From: Ogataea parapolymorpha DL-1
Lineage: Eukaryota > Ascomycota > Pichiomycetes > Pichiales > Pichiaceae
NCBI RefSeq assembly: GCF_000187245.1
Contig: NC_027862.1
Span: 1,116,001-1,180,000, forward strand
Length of the DNA: 64,000 bases
Direction: 5' to 3'
Of this stretch, positions 37,299-45,739 are shown in pieces (positions within the stretch are counted from its first letter, which is position 1; each line of letters opens with the position of its first letter). The notes beneath the pieces are model-generated. The model saw nothing but the letters and a program-made list of their open reading frames with translations. It had not been told where the DNA came from and did not search any database. The position numbers and the translations under genes are program-made.

Positions 37299-38092
37299 AG
37301 CTAGGCGGCCGCTACGACGTCAGCAGCGAGGTCGACGGCATGCGCTCGCCGCTGGACGGCCTGGAGTTCCACGTCGACGACGCGGTCGAGCTCCCGCAAT
37401 TTCGCCGGCTCGTGGCCGTCGATCTTGTCGACGTGCACCGGCTGCCGGTGTGGCTCGTCGGTGCCAGCAAGACGGGCATTTTCAGCGTGTACACGGCGAA
37501 TAAGGACTCCGAGGCCATGTTCCAGGAGATCATGGTGTACTGCGACTTTGAACGCGGCGAGATTATCGGGTTTTTGCTGGAAACGGATCAGAGCCAGCGG
37601 TACGTCGTGTTGTATCCACGGCTCGAGGAGGATCACGTGGAGATCAAGGGCGTGGTGCTGGATCTGGATAACGAGTTTGTGCGCCGCGCTGAACGGCTTG
37701 CTACAACAGCAATTGGTTGCGAGGTGCCCAGTGACAGCGCCGCAATTATCGAATCGTCGCGTCTGCGACGGGAAAATAGCGTCTTGGACACTTATTTGCA
37801 GAAACGCAACAGTCAGCTGCCGCAGGTGCCCCGGCTTACGCGGGCGCCGCGCGAGCACAACGTGGGGGAAAAATTCAACCGGACGGTGGAGCGGCTGGCC
37901 GCGCGCGAGGTGCGCCGTCTGGGGCTGCAATCGCGGCTCAGTAAGGACGAGTGCAAAGAGCTCTACGGGATTGCGCTGAAGTCGGCACGGTTCCTGTTCC
38001 GACGGCAGCTCCGCCAGCAGCAGGAGCCCGCCGCAGACAAGCTGGCCAACGTTGTGCGCAACACAATCCAGCTACATCTGGAGGAGCTATAG
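37295..38092 (+). CDS. SLD7: Replication initiation protein Sld7
   Basis: 265 residues from the first ATG of the frame (37295). S. cerevisiae Sld7 is 257. The N-terminal beta-rich part contains a segment like [17 protein letters not shown], matching QYVDLAKLPLWV of ScSld7. The C-terminal helical domain (about 185-265; [20 protein letters not shown], then [17 protein letters not shown]) matches the Sld7 C-terminal homodimer domain. Sld7 binds Sld3 and helps load Cdc45 at origins in G1/S. A two-codon upstream frame, ATG GGA TGA at 37290-37298, ends across the start codon and may lower translation. It is divergent from the CK2 alpha gene. Confidence 0.75.
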   Translation: MKLGGRYDVSSEVDGMRSPLDGLEFHVDDAVELPQFRRLVAVDLVDVHRLPVWLVGASKTGIFSVYTANKDSEAMFQEIMVYCDFERGEIIGFLLETDQSQRYVVLYPRLEEDHVEIKGVVLDLDNEFVRRAERLATTAIGCEVPSDSAAIIESSRLRRENSVLDTYLQKRNSQLPQVPRLTRAPREHNVGEKFNRTVERLAAREVRRLGLQSRLSKDECKELYGIALKSARFLFRRQLRQQQEPAADKLANVVRNTIQLHLEEL

Positions 38093-38133
38093 ATTATGAT
38101 TCATCAACTCATGCTAATACTACATACATCCCG

Positions 38134-38811
38134 TCATTGAGTGTCCATCGCGTATGTGCAGTCGAAAACGGCGTCGCCGACGATGTCTCTGCGTGCGACC
38201 TGGTCGCAGAAAGAGACTCTCTTGGGGCGTTTGCCGATGCGCTGTCGGCCGCGCGTGGGAAGCGAGGACACAGATGTGAGCGAGGAGCCACTGCTGCAGC
38301 TGAAGAGCTCGTCGTCGGAGAGCTCGTCGCCGGACGGCTCTGCGAGGTGTGGCCTTAAAGAGCACTCGAGCACCGGGCCGTAGAGCGCGGTGATGTCGTT
38401 TTCCTTGTGCCAGTTGATTTCTGCCGGGTTCAGCTCCGGCAGCCTGTTTCTGGATTTCTGCCATGCGCGCCAACAGGCGTTCTCGAGGCGGGCAGACGAT
38501 GTGCACGGCAGAAACACCTGGAGGTCCTCGACGAGCGAGTCTGGCTTGGCGGCGCGCACACTGTGGAAGTTGGACAGTTCGTACGGTTTCATAAACCGGT
38601 TGTTTGTGATGGAGATCCAGCACCGGAAGTACTGGTCCTCGGAAAGCTCTGCCGAGAAGTAATCCACGGCTCGCAACGACGCCAGTGGGGTCTGGAACGA
38701 GGACGACAGCACGGGAATCAACGGCAGCTTGGTGCACGATTCATGGCCGTACTCCTGGAGAAAGTTGTCGTCCATGAACTGGTGGACGAGCCTGGGATAA
38801 GGGGAGACCAT
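38134..38811 (-). CDS. Reg1/Reg2-like regulatory subunit of protein phosphatase 1 (Glc7)
   Basis: 225 residues. The central part has the Reg1-type block: RLENACWRAWQKSR, then about 15 residues later INWHKENDITALYGPVL, like the W-K-D/E-VTWLYGP motif of Reg1/Reg2 (DUF1752). Near the C-terminus, KRVSF (residues 197-201) is a canonical RVxF site for docking on the PP1 catalytic subunit; a Ser/Asp-rich linker (GDELSDDELFSCSSG) precedes it. Reg1/Glc7 dephosphorylates Snf1 and Hxk2 and so sustains Mig1 repression. The small size is nearer Reg2 (338) than Reg1 (1014). Its true targets here are unknown. It ends 42 bp from the convergent SLD7. Confidence 0.6.
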   Translation of the reverse strand: MVSPYPRLVHQFMDDNFLQEYGHESCTKLPLIPVLSSSFQTPLASLRAVDYFSAELSEDQYFRCWISITNNRFMKPYELSNFHSVRAAKPDSLVEDLQVFLPCTSSARLENACWRAWQKSRNRLPELNPAEINWHKENDITALYGPVLECSLRPHLAEPSGDELSDDELFSCSSGSSLTSVSSLPTRGRQRIGKRPKRVSFCDQVARRDIVGDAVFDCTYAMDTQ

Positions 38812-39223
38812 GTGCGAAAAAAAATAATAGGGAGAAAAGGATGTGGGGAATATTTATACATAGGCTGGCGAATTCCATACATGGAGAGATCTTTGGCATT
38901 GCTGCATAATAGAAATGACATATGAAATATTGCTGCAGTAATAGTACGCAGCCAGGAACAATAGACTCTGAGCCCGAGCGAGAATGGAGCCCACGAAAAC
39001 CCGAGCGAGCATTAAGTTTCGTCTGGGGGCAGGTCAGCAAGGGCACATGCCAAAGAAATAGCACGTTAGTGGGGAGAAGATGGAAGATAATAAAGTACGA
39101 GGCAGACAGCAAGGCATATAATTTCGAGGAGGGGCAAATTGCGGCGTAAGGGAGAAACTCGGATTATTTTTTTCGCTCGCTTGCGCCGCAACGCCTGCAT
39201 CACATGACACCCTATATTAGTGA
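38812..39223. other. 412-bp intergenic stretch, no gene seen
   Basis: It lies between two minus-strand genes, so it holds the promoter of the Reg-like gene and the 3' end of the AT-hook gene. A 75-codon plus-strand frame (38922-39149) is compositionally unremarkable and matches nothing. CCCGAGCGAG occurs twice, near 38973 and 39000. Confidence 0.5.
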
Positions 39224-40405
39224 CTATAGATCGTTAAGTAGCTCACGCAAAGCAAACCGCGCGTCGCTTTGGGTCTTGGCCGCGTCTTGCGCGCCCTCGG
39301 CTAGCATGTAGGGAGACTTCATCTCGAACTCGGTCGACGAAACACCCACCACATATGGGTCGATGCCGATCTTGAGCCCTGGAGGCGGGTCCATGGCATA
39401 CATAAACCCGTCCGTGAAATGGGGGCCATAAGTGGCCGGCGTGAGCGGCTGCACCAGCTTGCGCCGTTTGGTCACAACAGCAGCCTTGCCGTCGCTATTG
39501 ATCTGGACCGTGACCTGGTAATCTGCAGAAAAGCCAGTTTTTTCCTTGCCCTGCGCGGCATCGCCGAGGGACTGGGTCTTGCGCAGTTTGCTCTGTAGTT
39601 GCTGTGTGATTTTTTCGAGATCGTGCTTCGGCGGCAGCGACCGGTGGCGCGAGGCCAAGATCCCGAGTCCTTGGTTGTGCGGCGCGGGAGTTGCTGGCGT
39701 CGCAGGTTGTCTGACGTCCTCGAACCGCAGCGGCTTGGGCACCAGGCTGTTCGGCGTCGACGCCACTCTTCCGTGCGGGGTCTGCGCGTACCAGTGGGTG
39801 TACATAGGCGACGAGCTGAGGACGTGCGAGAAATGCGAGATGGGCGTTGAGGGCGGCACCCTCGCTAAAGGCGTGCCAGGCATTTTCGGCGTCTTTGGTG
39901 CAAAGATGTCTGTCGGCTGCAAGAGCGACGGGTTCAGGTCTGGCTTGGGCACGTTGTCTGCCGCGTTGAGTGGCGATGTGTGCACCTGTGAGCTCTGCAA
40001 ATTCTTGTCTGATGGCGACGAGCGCGACGATGACACCGGCGACGAGTCGAGCCCGTTTTGCGGCTGTGTCACAGACACAAGCTCGTGGTGCGCCTTCGCC
40101 ACCTTGATTTCCTGGATCGGCTTGAGCGAAGGCACCGGCTGTCTGCGCCGCGGCGTGGGTGTGGGTGTTTGCGACTGCGACCCGCCGCCCCTTCGGCGAC
40201 TGGGGCTGATCTTCATGACCGGCGTGGAGCACACGGCTCCCTGGCGAATCGTGGCGGCAGAGTTGCTGTAGGCGTTCATGCTGGGGTTGATAGAGAAAGT
40301 AAGAGTGCTTTCGCCGACTATGGCAGCGTCCGCTTTAGCTTTTGTAGGAGGCCTTCCTCTGCGTCTTTTTTTAGTGGGCGACTCGTCAAAAAATGTTTCA
40401 GACAT
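39224..40405 (-). CDS. AT-hook protein rich in CDK sites, function unknown
   Basis: 393 residues from the first ATG; the frame continues upstream to a TTG only. Residues about 12-22 contain a classic AT-hook, KKRRRGRPPTK, which binds the minor groove of AT-rich DNA. The rest is disordered and extremely rich in Ser-Pro and Thr-Pro (more than 20 sites by eye), many with a basic residue close by, as in CDK substrates. Blocks that look conserved are FSINPSMNAYSNS, SSPMYTHWYAQTPHGR, and the C-terminal PHFTDGFMYAMDPPPG and DARFALRELLNDL. An ACGCGT box lies in its upstream region. The picture is that of a cell-cycle-regulated chromatin or transcription factor (Nrm1, Whi5 or Stb1 class), but I cannot name a family. 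Confidence 0.6.
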   Translation of the reverse strand: MSETFFDESPTKKRRRGRPPTKAKADAAIVGESTLTFSINPSMNAYSNSAATIRQGAVCSTPVMKISPSRRRGGGSQSQTPTPTPRRRQPVPSLKPIQEIKVAKAHHELVSVTQPQNGLDSSPVSSSRSSPSDKNLQSSQVHTSPLNAADNVPKPDLNPSLLQPTDIFAPKTPKMPGTPLARVPPSTPISHFSHVLSSSPMYTHWYAQTPHGRVASTPNSLVPKPLRFEDVRQPATPATPAPHNQGLGILASRHRSLPPKHDLEKITQQLQSKLRKTQSLGDAAQGKEKTGFSADYQVTVQINSDGKAAVVTKRRKLVQPLTPATYGPHFTDGFMYAMDPPPGLKIGIDPYVVGVSSTEFEMKSPYMLAEGAQDAAKTQSDARFALRELLNDL

Positions 40406-40708
40406 GCTGCCCGTTTCAAATTGACGTTGTGCAGCCGTGGTGGTGTGCTGTGCAAGGGTGTCAAAAACGGGACAAAGTGGGTTATACGTTTGGACAGCCT
40501 GTGCCAATGAGTTGAGTGGGACGGACACAAGAGATGGGTGATATCTGGGAGTGAAAATTGGCAAAAAATCAGGCAGTCGTGGACATGCACGAAATTAGCC
40601 CAGTTTGGAATTTTTCTTGTTAGGGAAATGTCAACGCGTGCAATAATTTTTGTTAAGACCATGTGGCAAGGCGGTGTGGCTAAGTAAGTTGTTTGATAAT
40701 AATATTTT
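40406..40708. other. Divergent promoter of the AT-hook gene and PRM15
   Basis: 303 bp. It contains one ACGCGT at 40634-40639, otherwise AT-rich sequence and no recognisable RNA gene. Confidence 0.5.
40634..40639. promoter_or_regulatory. MCB box ACGCGT between the AT-hook gene and PRM15
   Basis: A perfect MluI cell-cycle box, 70 bp upstream of PRM15 and 229 bp upstream of the AT-hook gene. Either could be the target. Confidence 0.4.
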
Positions 40709-42430
40709 ATGTCGTCGGCAGATCAATGGCTCGCAATTGACGTCAACCCTACAACTCGGCGCGAGATCGAGCAGCTGGTAGCTGAGCGTGACACTGCTGC
40801 ACTGGAGGAGAGACTGGGCTCGCGGTTGACGTTCGGCACAGCAGGCCTGCGTGCCCCGATGGGCGCTGGCTTCAACAGAATGAACGACGTTACCGTGGTG
40901 CAGGCTTCGCAGGGTCTTGCTGAGTATGTGAAGAGCGTGGCCGATGAGCCATCTGTGGTTGTGGGCCACGACCACCGCCATAACTCTCAAAGGTTTGCGG
41001 AGCTCACGGCTGCAGTGTTCCTTATCAAGGGTTTTACAGTCTACTACTTGGGTGGGGGGTTGGCTGCGACCCCACTAGTGCCCTTTTCCGTGGACCAGTA
41101 CTCCGCCAGCGCGGGGGTTATGATCACCGCCTCCCACAATCCAAAGAACGACAACGGGTACAAAGTGTACTGGAGCAATGGCTGCCAGATCATCCCGCCG
41201 CACGACCAGCGGATCCAGCATAGCATTCTAGCGAATCTCGATATCGTCTTTAGGGACTCCACTTGGGACACTGCGCGGGTGTTTGAGCAACATAGCGAGA
41301 AGCTGCTGTTCGTGAGAGACGAGATTATTGGCAGGTACTCACGCAAAGTCAAATCCGTGCTACTCAAAAACACCTCGTTCTCATTCAAAGCCGTCTACAC
41401 GGCAATGCACGGCGTGGGGGCCGAGTTCATTTCGCAGGTTGTACCCCACGGAGTGCTCGTACCTGTCGAGCAGCAATGTCTGCCGGATCCAGACTTCCCA
41501 ACAGTCAAATTCCCTAACCCAGAGGAAAAAGGAGCATTGGACCTTGCCATTGAGCAGGCTGACAAGCAGGGCATTTCAGTGGTGGTAGCCAACGACCCTG
41601 ATGCGGACCGGTTCTCCGCGGCGGTGAAAATCAACCGCGTTTGGAGACAGCTGTCGGGCAACGAGCTCGGGTATCTTTTTGCGCAATACGTGGTGTCGCA
41701 GAAAAAAGACCGCCGCAACGTGTATCTCGTCAACTCGACTGTCTCATCGCAAATGATCGCCGCAATGGCCGCCGTCGAGGGGTTCCACTTCCAGGACACT
41801 CTGACGGGCTTTAAATGGATCGGCAACAAGGTGATCGATTTGGAGAACGCGGGCTACGACTGCCCGTTTGCGTTCGAGGAAGCCATAGGGTTCCTGTTTC
41901 CCGTGGTCCACGACAAGGACGGGATCTCTGCACTGGTGATGTTTCTGCAGATGTACCAGCACTGGCTCGACAACGACACCGACGCGCTCCAGACGCTACA
42001 GCAGGGGTACGAAAAATATGGCTTCTTTAAAGAGTGCAACGGATACTACGTGGTGCCCGACGCACGGGCGATGGAAATAATTTTCCAGCATATCAGGAGC
42101 ACGGGCAATCCGTATCCCAAGCAGATCGGAGAGTTCACCGTGACCAAATGGCGCGACCTGACTGTTGGCTACGACTCGACGACTCCCGACTCAAAACCAA
42201 CGTTGCCCGTCGACGTTTCGTCGCAGATGATCACTGTCTCCTTGCAGCACGAGGACGACGAGATCAGGTTCACGGCGCGCGGCTCGGGCACGGAGCCAAA
42301 GCTCAAAGTGTACATCGAAGCCAGGAGCTCGAGCGAGGCCAAAGCAGACGCGCTTGCGCGGCAGGTGTGGGCCCTTTTGCGCGCAGAGTGGTTCAAGCCC
42401 GACCTCCACGGCCTCACTGAACGTGTTTGA
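40709..42430 (+). CDS. PRM15: Phosphoribomutase (PGM2-like phosphohexomutase)
   Basis: 573 residues. It belongs to the alpha-D-phosphohexomutase superfamily, PGM2/PGM3 branch, which in yeast (Prm15/Pgm3, 622 aa) interconverts ribose-1- and ribose-5-phosphate in nucleoside salvage. The N-terminus has LTFGTAGLRAPMGAGFNRMN. The phosphoserine loop is TASHNPKNDNGYKVY with the active-site Ser142, the metal loop is DPDADR at 296-301, and the C-terminal phosphate-binding RGSGTEPK is present. The GTAGLR and DPDADR contexts place it with PRM15 rather than the true phosphoglucomutases (GTSGLR). Together with RBK1 and TKL1 it makes a ribose-handling set in this window. Confidence 0.9.
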   Translation: MSSADQWLAIDVNPTTRREIEQLVAERDTAALEERLGSRLTFGTAGLRAPMGAGFNRMNDVTVVQASQGLAEYVKSVADEPSVVVGHDHRHNSQRFAELTAAVFLIKGFTVYYLGGGLAATPLVPFSVDQYSASAGVMITASHNPKNDNGYKVYWSNGCQIIPPHDQRIQHSILANLDIVFRDSTWDTARVFEQHSEKLLFVRDEIIGRYSRKVKSVLLKNTSFSFKAVYTAMHGVGAEFISQVVPHGVLVPVEQQCLPDPDFPTVKFPNPEEKGALDLAIEQADKQGISVVVANDPDADRFSAAVKINRVWRQLSGNELGYLFAQYVVSQKKDRRNVYLVNSTVSSQMIAAMAAVEGFHFQDTLTGFKWIGNKVIDLENAGYDCPFAFEEAIGFLFPVVHDKDGISALVMFLQMYQHWLDNDTDALQTLQQGYEKYGFFKECNGYYVVPDARAMEIIFQHIRSTGNPYPKQIGEFTVTKWRDLTVGYDSTTPDSKPTLPVDVSSQMITVSLQHEDDEIRFTARGSGTEPKLKVYIEARSSSEAKADALARQVWALLRAEWFKPDLHGLTERV

Positions 42431-42438
42431 TCAGCGTC

Positions 42439-42491
42439 GTGCACCGTTCCAAATCCTGTATGGCGAAAAAAATAAAAATAAAAATAAAAAA
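42439..42491 (+). promoter_or_regulatory. GTGCACCG element plus A-rich tract upstream of ANP1
   Basis: GTGCACCG at 42439-42446, then 16 bases, then GCG followed by A7-T-A5-T-A5-T-A6 (42463-42491). Nearly the same arrangement occurs upstream of SRS2 at 47102-47136. The A tract would exclude nucleosomes. Confidence 0.45.
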
Positions 42492-42518
42492 GGGCTTGTA
42501 GTCGAGCTAATACAGAGC

Positions 42519-43952
42519 ATGCTGCGATTTGGACAGCATCCGAAGAAAACAGAACTACCTCTGTAAGTATGCGAACGACACCTGGAACCACTGCTAATAC
42601 TCAGGGCCAGCAACTACGAGATAAAGCCGAAAAAGAGGCGGCACGGACGAAGAAAATGGATCAACATCATTAGCATCACAATAACCGTGGTGGTGGTATT
42701 TCTACTGATTCGCGGCCGCAAACCGGCGAAGTTTGTGCCACAGATTGTGAATTCAGAGCCGGCGCCACCAGAAAGCAAATTGTGGCCGAAAGAGACGGGT
42801 ATTCCCGAAGAAGAAGACGACGCGTGGCCAGACACGGTCGAGTTCTATGACCTAGAAGAATACCAAGGCACGGCAAACGGGCGAGAGAACAAGGAGATTG
42901 TTCTGTTGCTGGTGCCGCTAAGAAACGCTGCCAAGGTGCTGCCCCTGATGTTCCGCAACATGATGAACATGACATACGACCACAGTTTGATAGACATAGC
43001 TTTTCTAGTGAGCGACTGCTCAGAGGACGACACCACGCTGGAGACACTTTTTGAGTACACGCAGGCAATGCAGAAGGGCACGCTGTTGGAGTTGCTCGAC
43101 AAGAAGGAGTCGAACACGCCGTCGGGAGCCATCGTTGGCTCGAGCGACCTGTATTTGCAGTACATGCCACAGGACTACGTGGACAACGTTCGCAAGGCGT
43201 ACTCGCCGCCATACCACTCAGAATACACTAAACCCTTCCGATCGGTGCAGATATACCAAAAAGACTTCGGGCAGGTCATTGGACAAGGGTTCAGCGATAG
43301 GCACGACGTCAAGGTGCAGGGTATCCGCCGGAAGCTCATGGGACGCGCCCGCAACTGGCTTTTGAGTACGGCACTCAAGCCGTACCACTCGTGGGTGTAC
43401 TGGCGAGACGTGGACATTGAGACGTCGCCAGGCGACATTCTGGAGCACATGATGAAGTTCTCACCAGCATTCGACGTGGTGGTGCCCAATGTTTGGAGAC
43501 CGCTACCGACGTTTCTGGGCAACGAGCAGCCGTATGATCTCAATTCGTGGATAGAATCCAAAGAGGGACTCGAGCTCGCCAAGACGCTCAACGAGGACGA
43601 CGTCATCGTCGAAGGGTACGCCGAGTACCCGACCTGGCGTGTCCATCTCGCGTATATCCGGGAACCCAACGGCAACCCGGACGAGATTGTCGACCTGGAC
43701 GGCGTCGGGGGCGTCTCAATCCTCGCGAAGGCCAAAGTGTTCCGCCAAGGCTCGAACTTCCCAGCTTTCACGTTCATGAACCACGCCGAAACCGAGGCGT
43801 TCGGCAAACTCAGCAAGCAGATGGGCTTCCGCGTCGGCGGGCTGCCCCACTACACGATATGGCATATCTACGAGCCTTCCGAGGATGACCTGATCCAGAT
43901 CTCGCGGCTGGAGAGAAAGAAGCGGCGGCGCCTGAACAAGGCCAGTCATTAA
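42519..43952 (+). CDS. ANP1: Mannan polymerase subunit Anp1 (Anp1/Van1/Mnn9 family), two exons
   Basis: Exons 42519-42562 and 42605-43952 give 463 residues. The long frame alone begins at a GTG inside the membrane helix. The small first exon (MLRFGQHPKKTELPL, sharing its last codon with exon 2) completes a type II Golgi protein: a basic cytosolic tail (KPKKRRHGRRK), a signal-anchor helix at about 33-50, then the lumenal domain. The glycosyltransferase DxD is at 283-285 (YWRDVDIE). PNVWRPLP, QPYDLNSW, VIVEGYAEYPTWRVHLAY and DLDGVGGVSILAKAKVFR follow. The NVWRPLP and TWR-HLAY details are closer to Anp1 than to Van1 or Mnn9. It extends the alpha-1,6 mannan backbone in the cis-Golgi. Confidence 0.85.
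42563..42604 (+). other. 42-nt intron of ANP1
   Basis: 5' site GTAAGT, branch-like TGCTAATAC, 3' site CAG at 42602-42604. A second in-frame CAG six bases later (42608-42610) could give a protein lacking two residues. Confidence 0.75.
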
Positions 43953-43980
43953 GTAATGTATATTTATGGGCAAGCAGACG

Positions 43981-45477
43981 TCACAGCAGACACAGTAGCG
44001 ACAGCAGCAGCATTGGCGGCGCCAGCCGGTGTTTGCCGGCCCAGCCGGACACAACAGACGAGCTGGAGCTCGAACTGGCCGACGCGTTGCGCGAAACGGA
44101 GCTGCTTGCAATGCTCAATGTTGAGGGTGTGAGGGTTTGGTGCGAGGAGGGTGTGGTCGATGAGTTGTGGCCGGCGGAGCTGGCTGCGACGGTGGTCTGG
44201 GAGTGCGACAGGCTGGAGACAGAACTCTGGGACGCGGAGGCATCAATCTCGACGTCGGTCCTATTGGCGAGCCCGACTTTGGCGCTGTCGAGGTCGAACG
44301 AGACGTAATAGTTTTTCAAAAACAGTGAGCCCAGGATCCACGTGCCGTTGTCCAGCGACGACGAGCCAACAATGTTGCTCACGCAGTACCCGCTGTACTG
44401 GGAGCTGGATGAGTACGCCGAGCCGAGGTAATCTTCTGGGCCGATCGTCCACTTCTGGCCGCCGATCTCGAACGCGAGCTCGTACGTGGTGTTGCACGGC
44501 ACGGCGAAGTTGCTGCCGTCAGTGACGGAGTTGTTGAAAAAAGAGTGCAGCTTGGTGGCGTCTGCAGAGGCCGTGACGATCGACGTGGTGCCGCTATCGA
44601 CGACGGCGAGCCGTTTTGTTGACGACTCGTCTCCGTCGACGGAGGCCTTGTCGAAGGACACCTCGTAGCCGTCGACAGAAATGGAGTCGACAGCAACCTG
44701 CCAGTAATTGTTGGTATTTTTCACCACCGGGGCGTAGCTGATGGTCCCGTCGTACAGCTCGGCAACGTCCTTGCCGAGCACCAGTAGCCCGGCGTTCGAA
44801 TCGCCGTCCGTGGTGTTGTACGTGCCCAGACACAGCGCAAACACGCCTTTTTCCAGAGACCCCTGATTCTGGAGAAACGTGACCAGATTCGTCATACCAT
44901 CGGTCGTGTTGGTGGCTGGGAGGCCCAAAACGCCCGCGAACGAGTAGTCTTCAAACAGATCGGGCACCTGGGACGCCACGCCGAACGAAAAGTTGTTTGC
45001 AGTGACTTCGGCCAGCTGCAGCGAGTCGGACACCACGCTACCCGAGGCCGATCCCGAACTGTATGACAGCTTGAACGAGGACCCGGATTCTCGGCCCGAG
45101 CTCATCTGGTAGAGGTTTTTGTTTTCGCAGCTGGAATCGGTGCAGTTGGCTCCGTACACCCAGAGATATGCACTGCCTGTGTCAATGAGCAGCGGCAGCG
45201 TATCGTCGCCGACGGTGACGTTGACCGTGTAGGCCTCGTTGGAGGACTCTGCGTAGATAAAGGACATACCCTGCTGCCAAGCCAGCGTGTTCTGGGCGGA
45301 TTGGTTCGACGCGAGCACGGTCTGTTTGGTGTGCGAGTTAATTTTGGCGAAGAAGTCCTGTGGCGGCTTCTCGACCGAGGCGACAGGGTATATGTCTTTG
45401 GTGTCGGGGAACGACGGCACAGACACGCTGAAGGATTGCGCGACAGCGCTCAGCACGAGCAATGCAAGGATGTTCAT
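43981..45477 (-). CDS. GPI-anchored aspartic protease (yapsin-like)
   Basis: 498 residues. A signal peptide (about 1-15, NILALLVLSAVAQSFS) and a propeptide (to about 80) precede a pepsin-fold catalytic domain with both active-site aspartates: Asp99 in LLIDTGSAYLWV and Asp294 in AVVDSGTTSIV. About ten N-glycosylation sequons are present. After the catalytic domain (about residue 410) comes a 75-residue Ser/Thr-rich stalk and a C-terminal hydrophobic tail (APPMLLLSLLCLL) expected to be replaced by a GPI anchor. This is the layout of the yapsins, cell-surface proteases that process wall proteins. No dibasic cleavage site ends the propeptide clearly. Divergent members exist in many yeasts, so no individual symbol is given. 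It converges with ANP1 (28 bp). Confidence 0.85.
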   Translation of the reverse strand: MNILALLVLSAVAQSFSVSVPSFPDTKDIYPVASVEKPPQDFFAKINSHTKQTVLASNQSAQNTLAWQQGMSFIYAESSNEAYTVNVTVGDDTLPLLIDTGSAYLWVYGANCTDSSCENKNLYQMSSGRESGSSFKLSYSSGSASGSVVSDSLQLAEVTANNFSFGVASQVPDLFEDYSFAGVLGLPATNTTDGMTNLVTFLQNQGSLEKGVFALCLGTYNTTDGDSNAGLLVLGKDVAELYDGTISYAPVVKNTNNYWQVAVDSISVDGYEVSFDKASVDGDESSTKRLAVVDSGTTSIVTASADATKLHSFFNNSVTDGSNFAVPCNTTYELAFEIGGQKWTIGPEDYLGSAYSSSSQYSGYCVSNIVGSSSLDNGTWILGSLFLKNYYVSFDLDSAKVGLANRTDVEIDASASQSSVSSLSHSQTTVAASSAGHNSSTTPSSHQTLTPSTLSIASSSVSRNASASSSSSSSVVSGWAGKHRLAPPMLLLSLLCLL

Positions 45478-45739
45478 CGACTAATGCTGGAGGATGGATG
45501 CGGTGCCGGACAGAATGCAAACAGAAGATCAAGAGTGTTCGACAGATGTAAATTTATAAGATTGAAAATCCTTGCATCAGACTTGGCCCCGTTTGCAGAC
45601 GTGTTGTGAACTTTCCGCAAACAGCTTTAAACTTAATTGTTATTTTCGTGATCTATTGTTTACCAAACAATTCCAAAGGAGTAAGTATTTCCCGATCTGA
45701 TATATTAACAGCTGAGCCTCAGGATCGACTATTTTTTTT

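Noticed and set aside
38922..39149. 75-codon plus-strand frame between the Reg-like and AT-hook genes
   Set aside because: Short, no homology, and lies in the upstream region of the minus-strand gene.
42463..42491. A-rich tract considered as a simple microsatellite only
   Set aside because: Kept as part of a composite element because a nearly identical tract with the same flanking GTGCACCG and GCG occurs upstream of SRS2.
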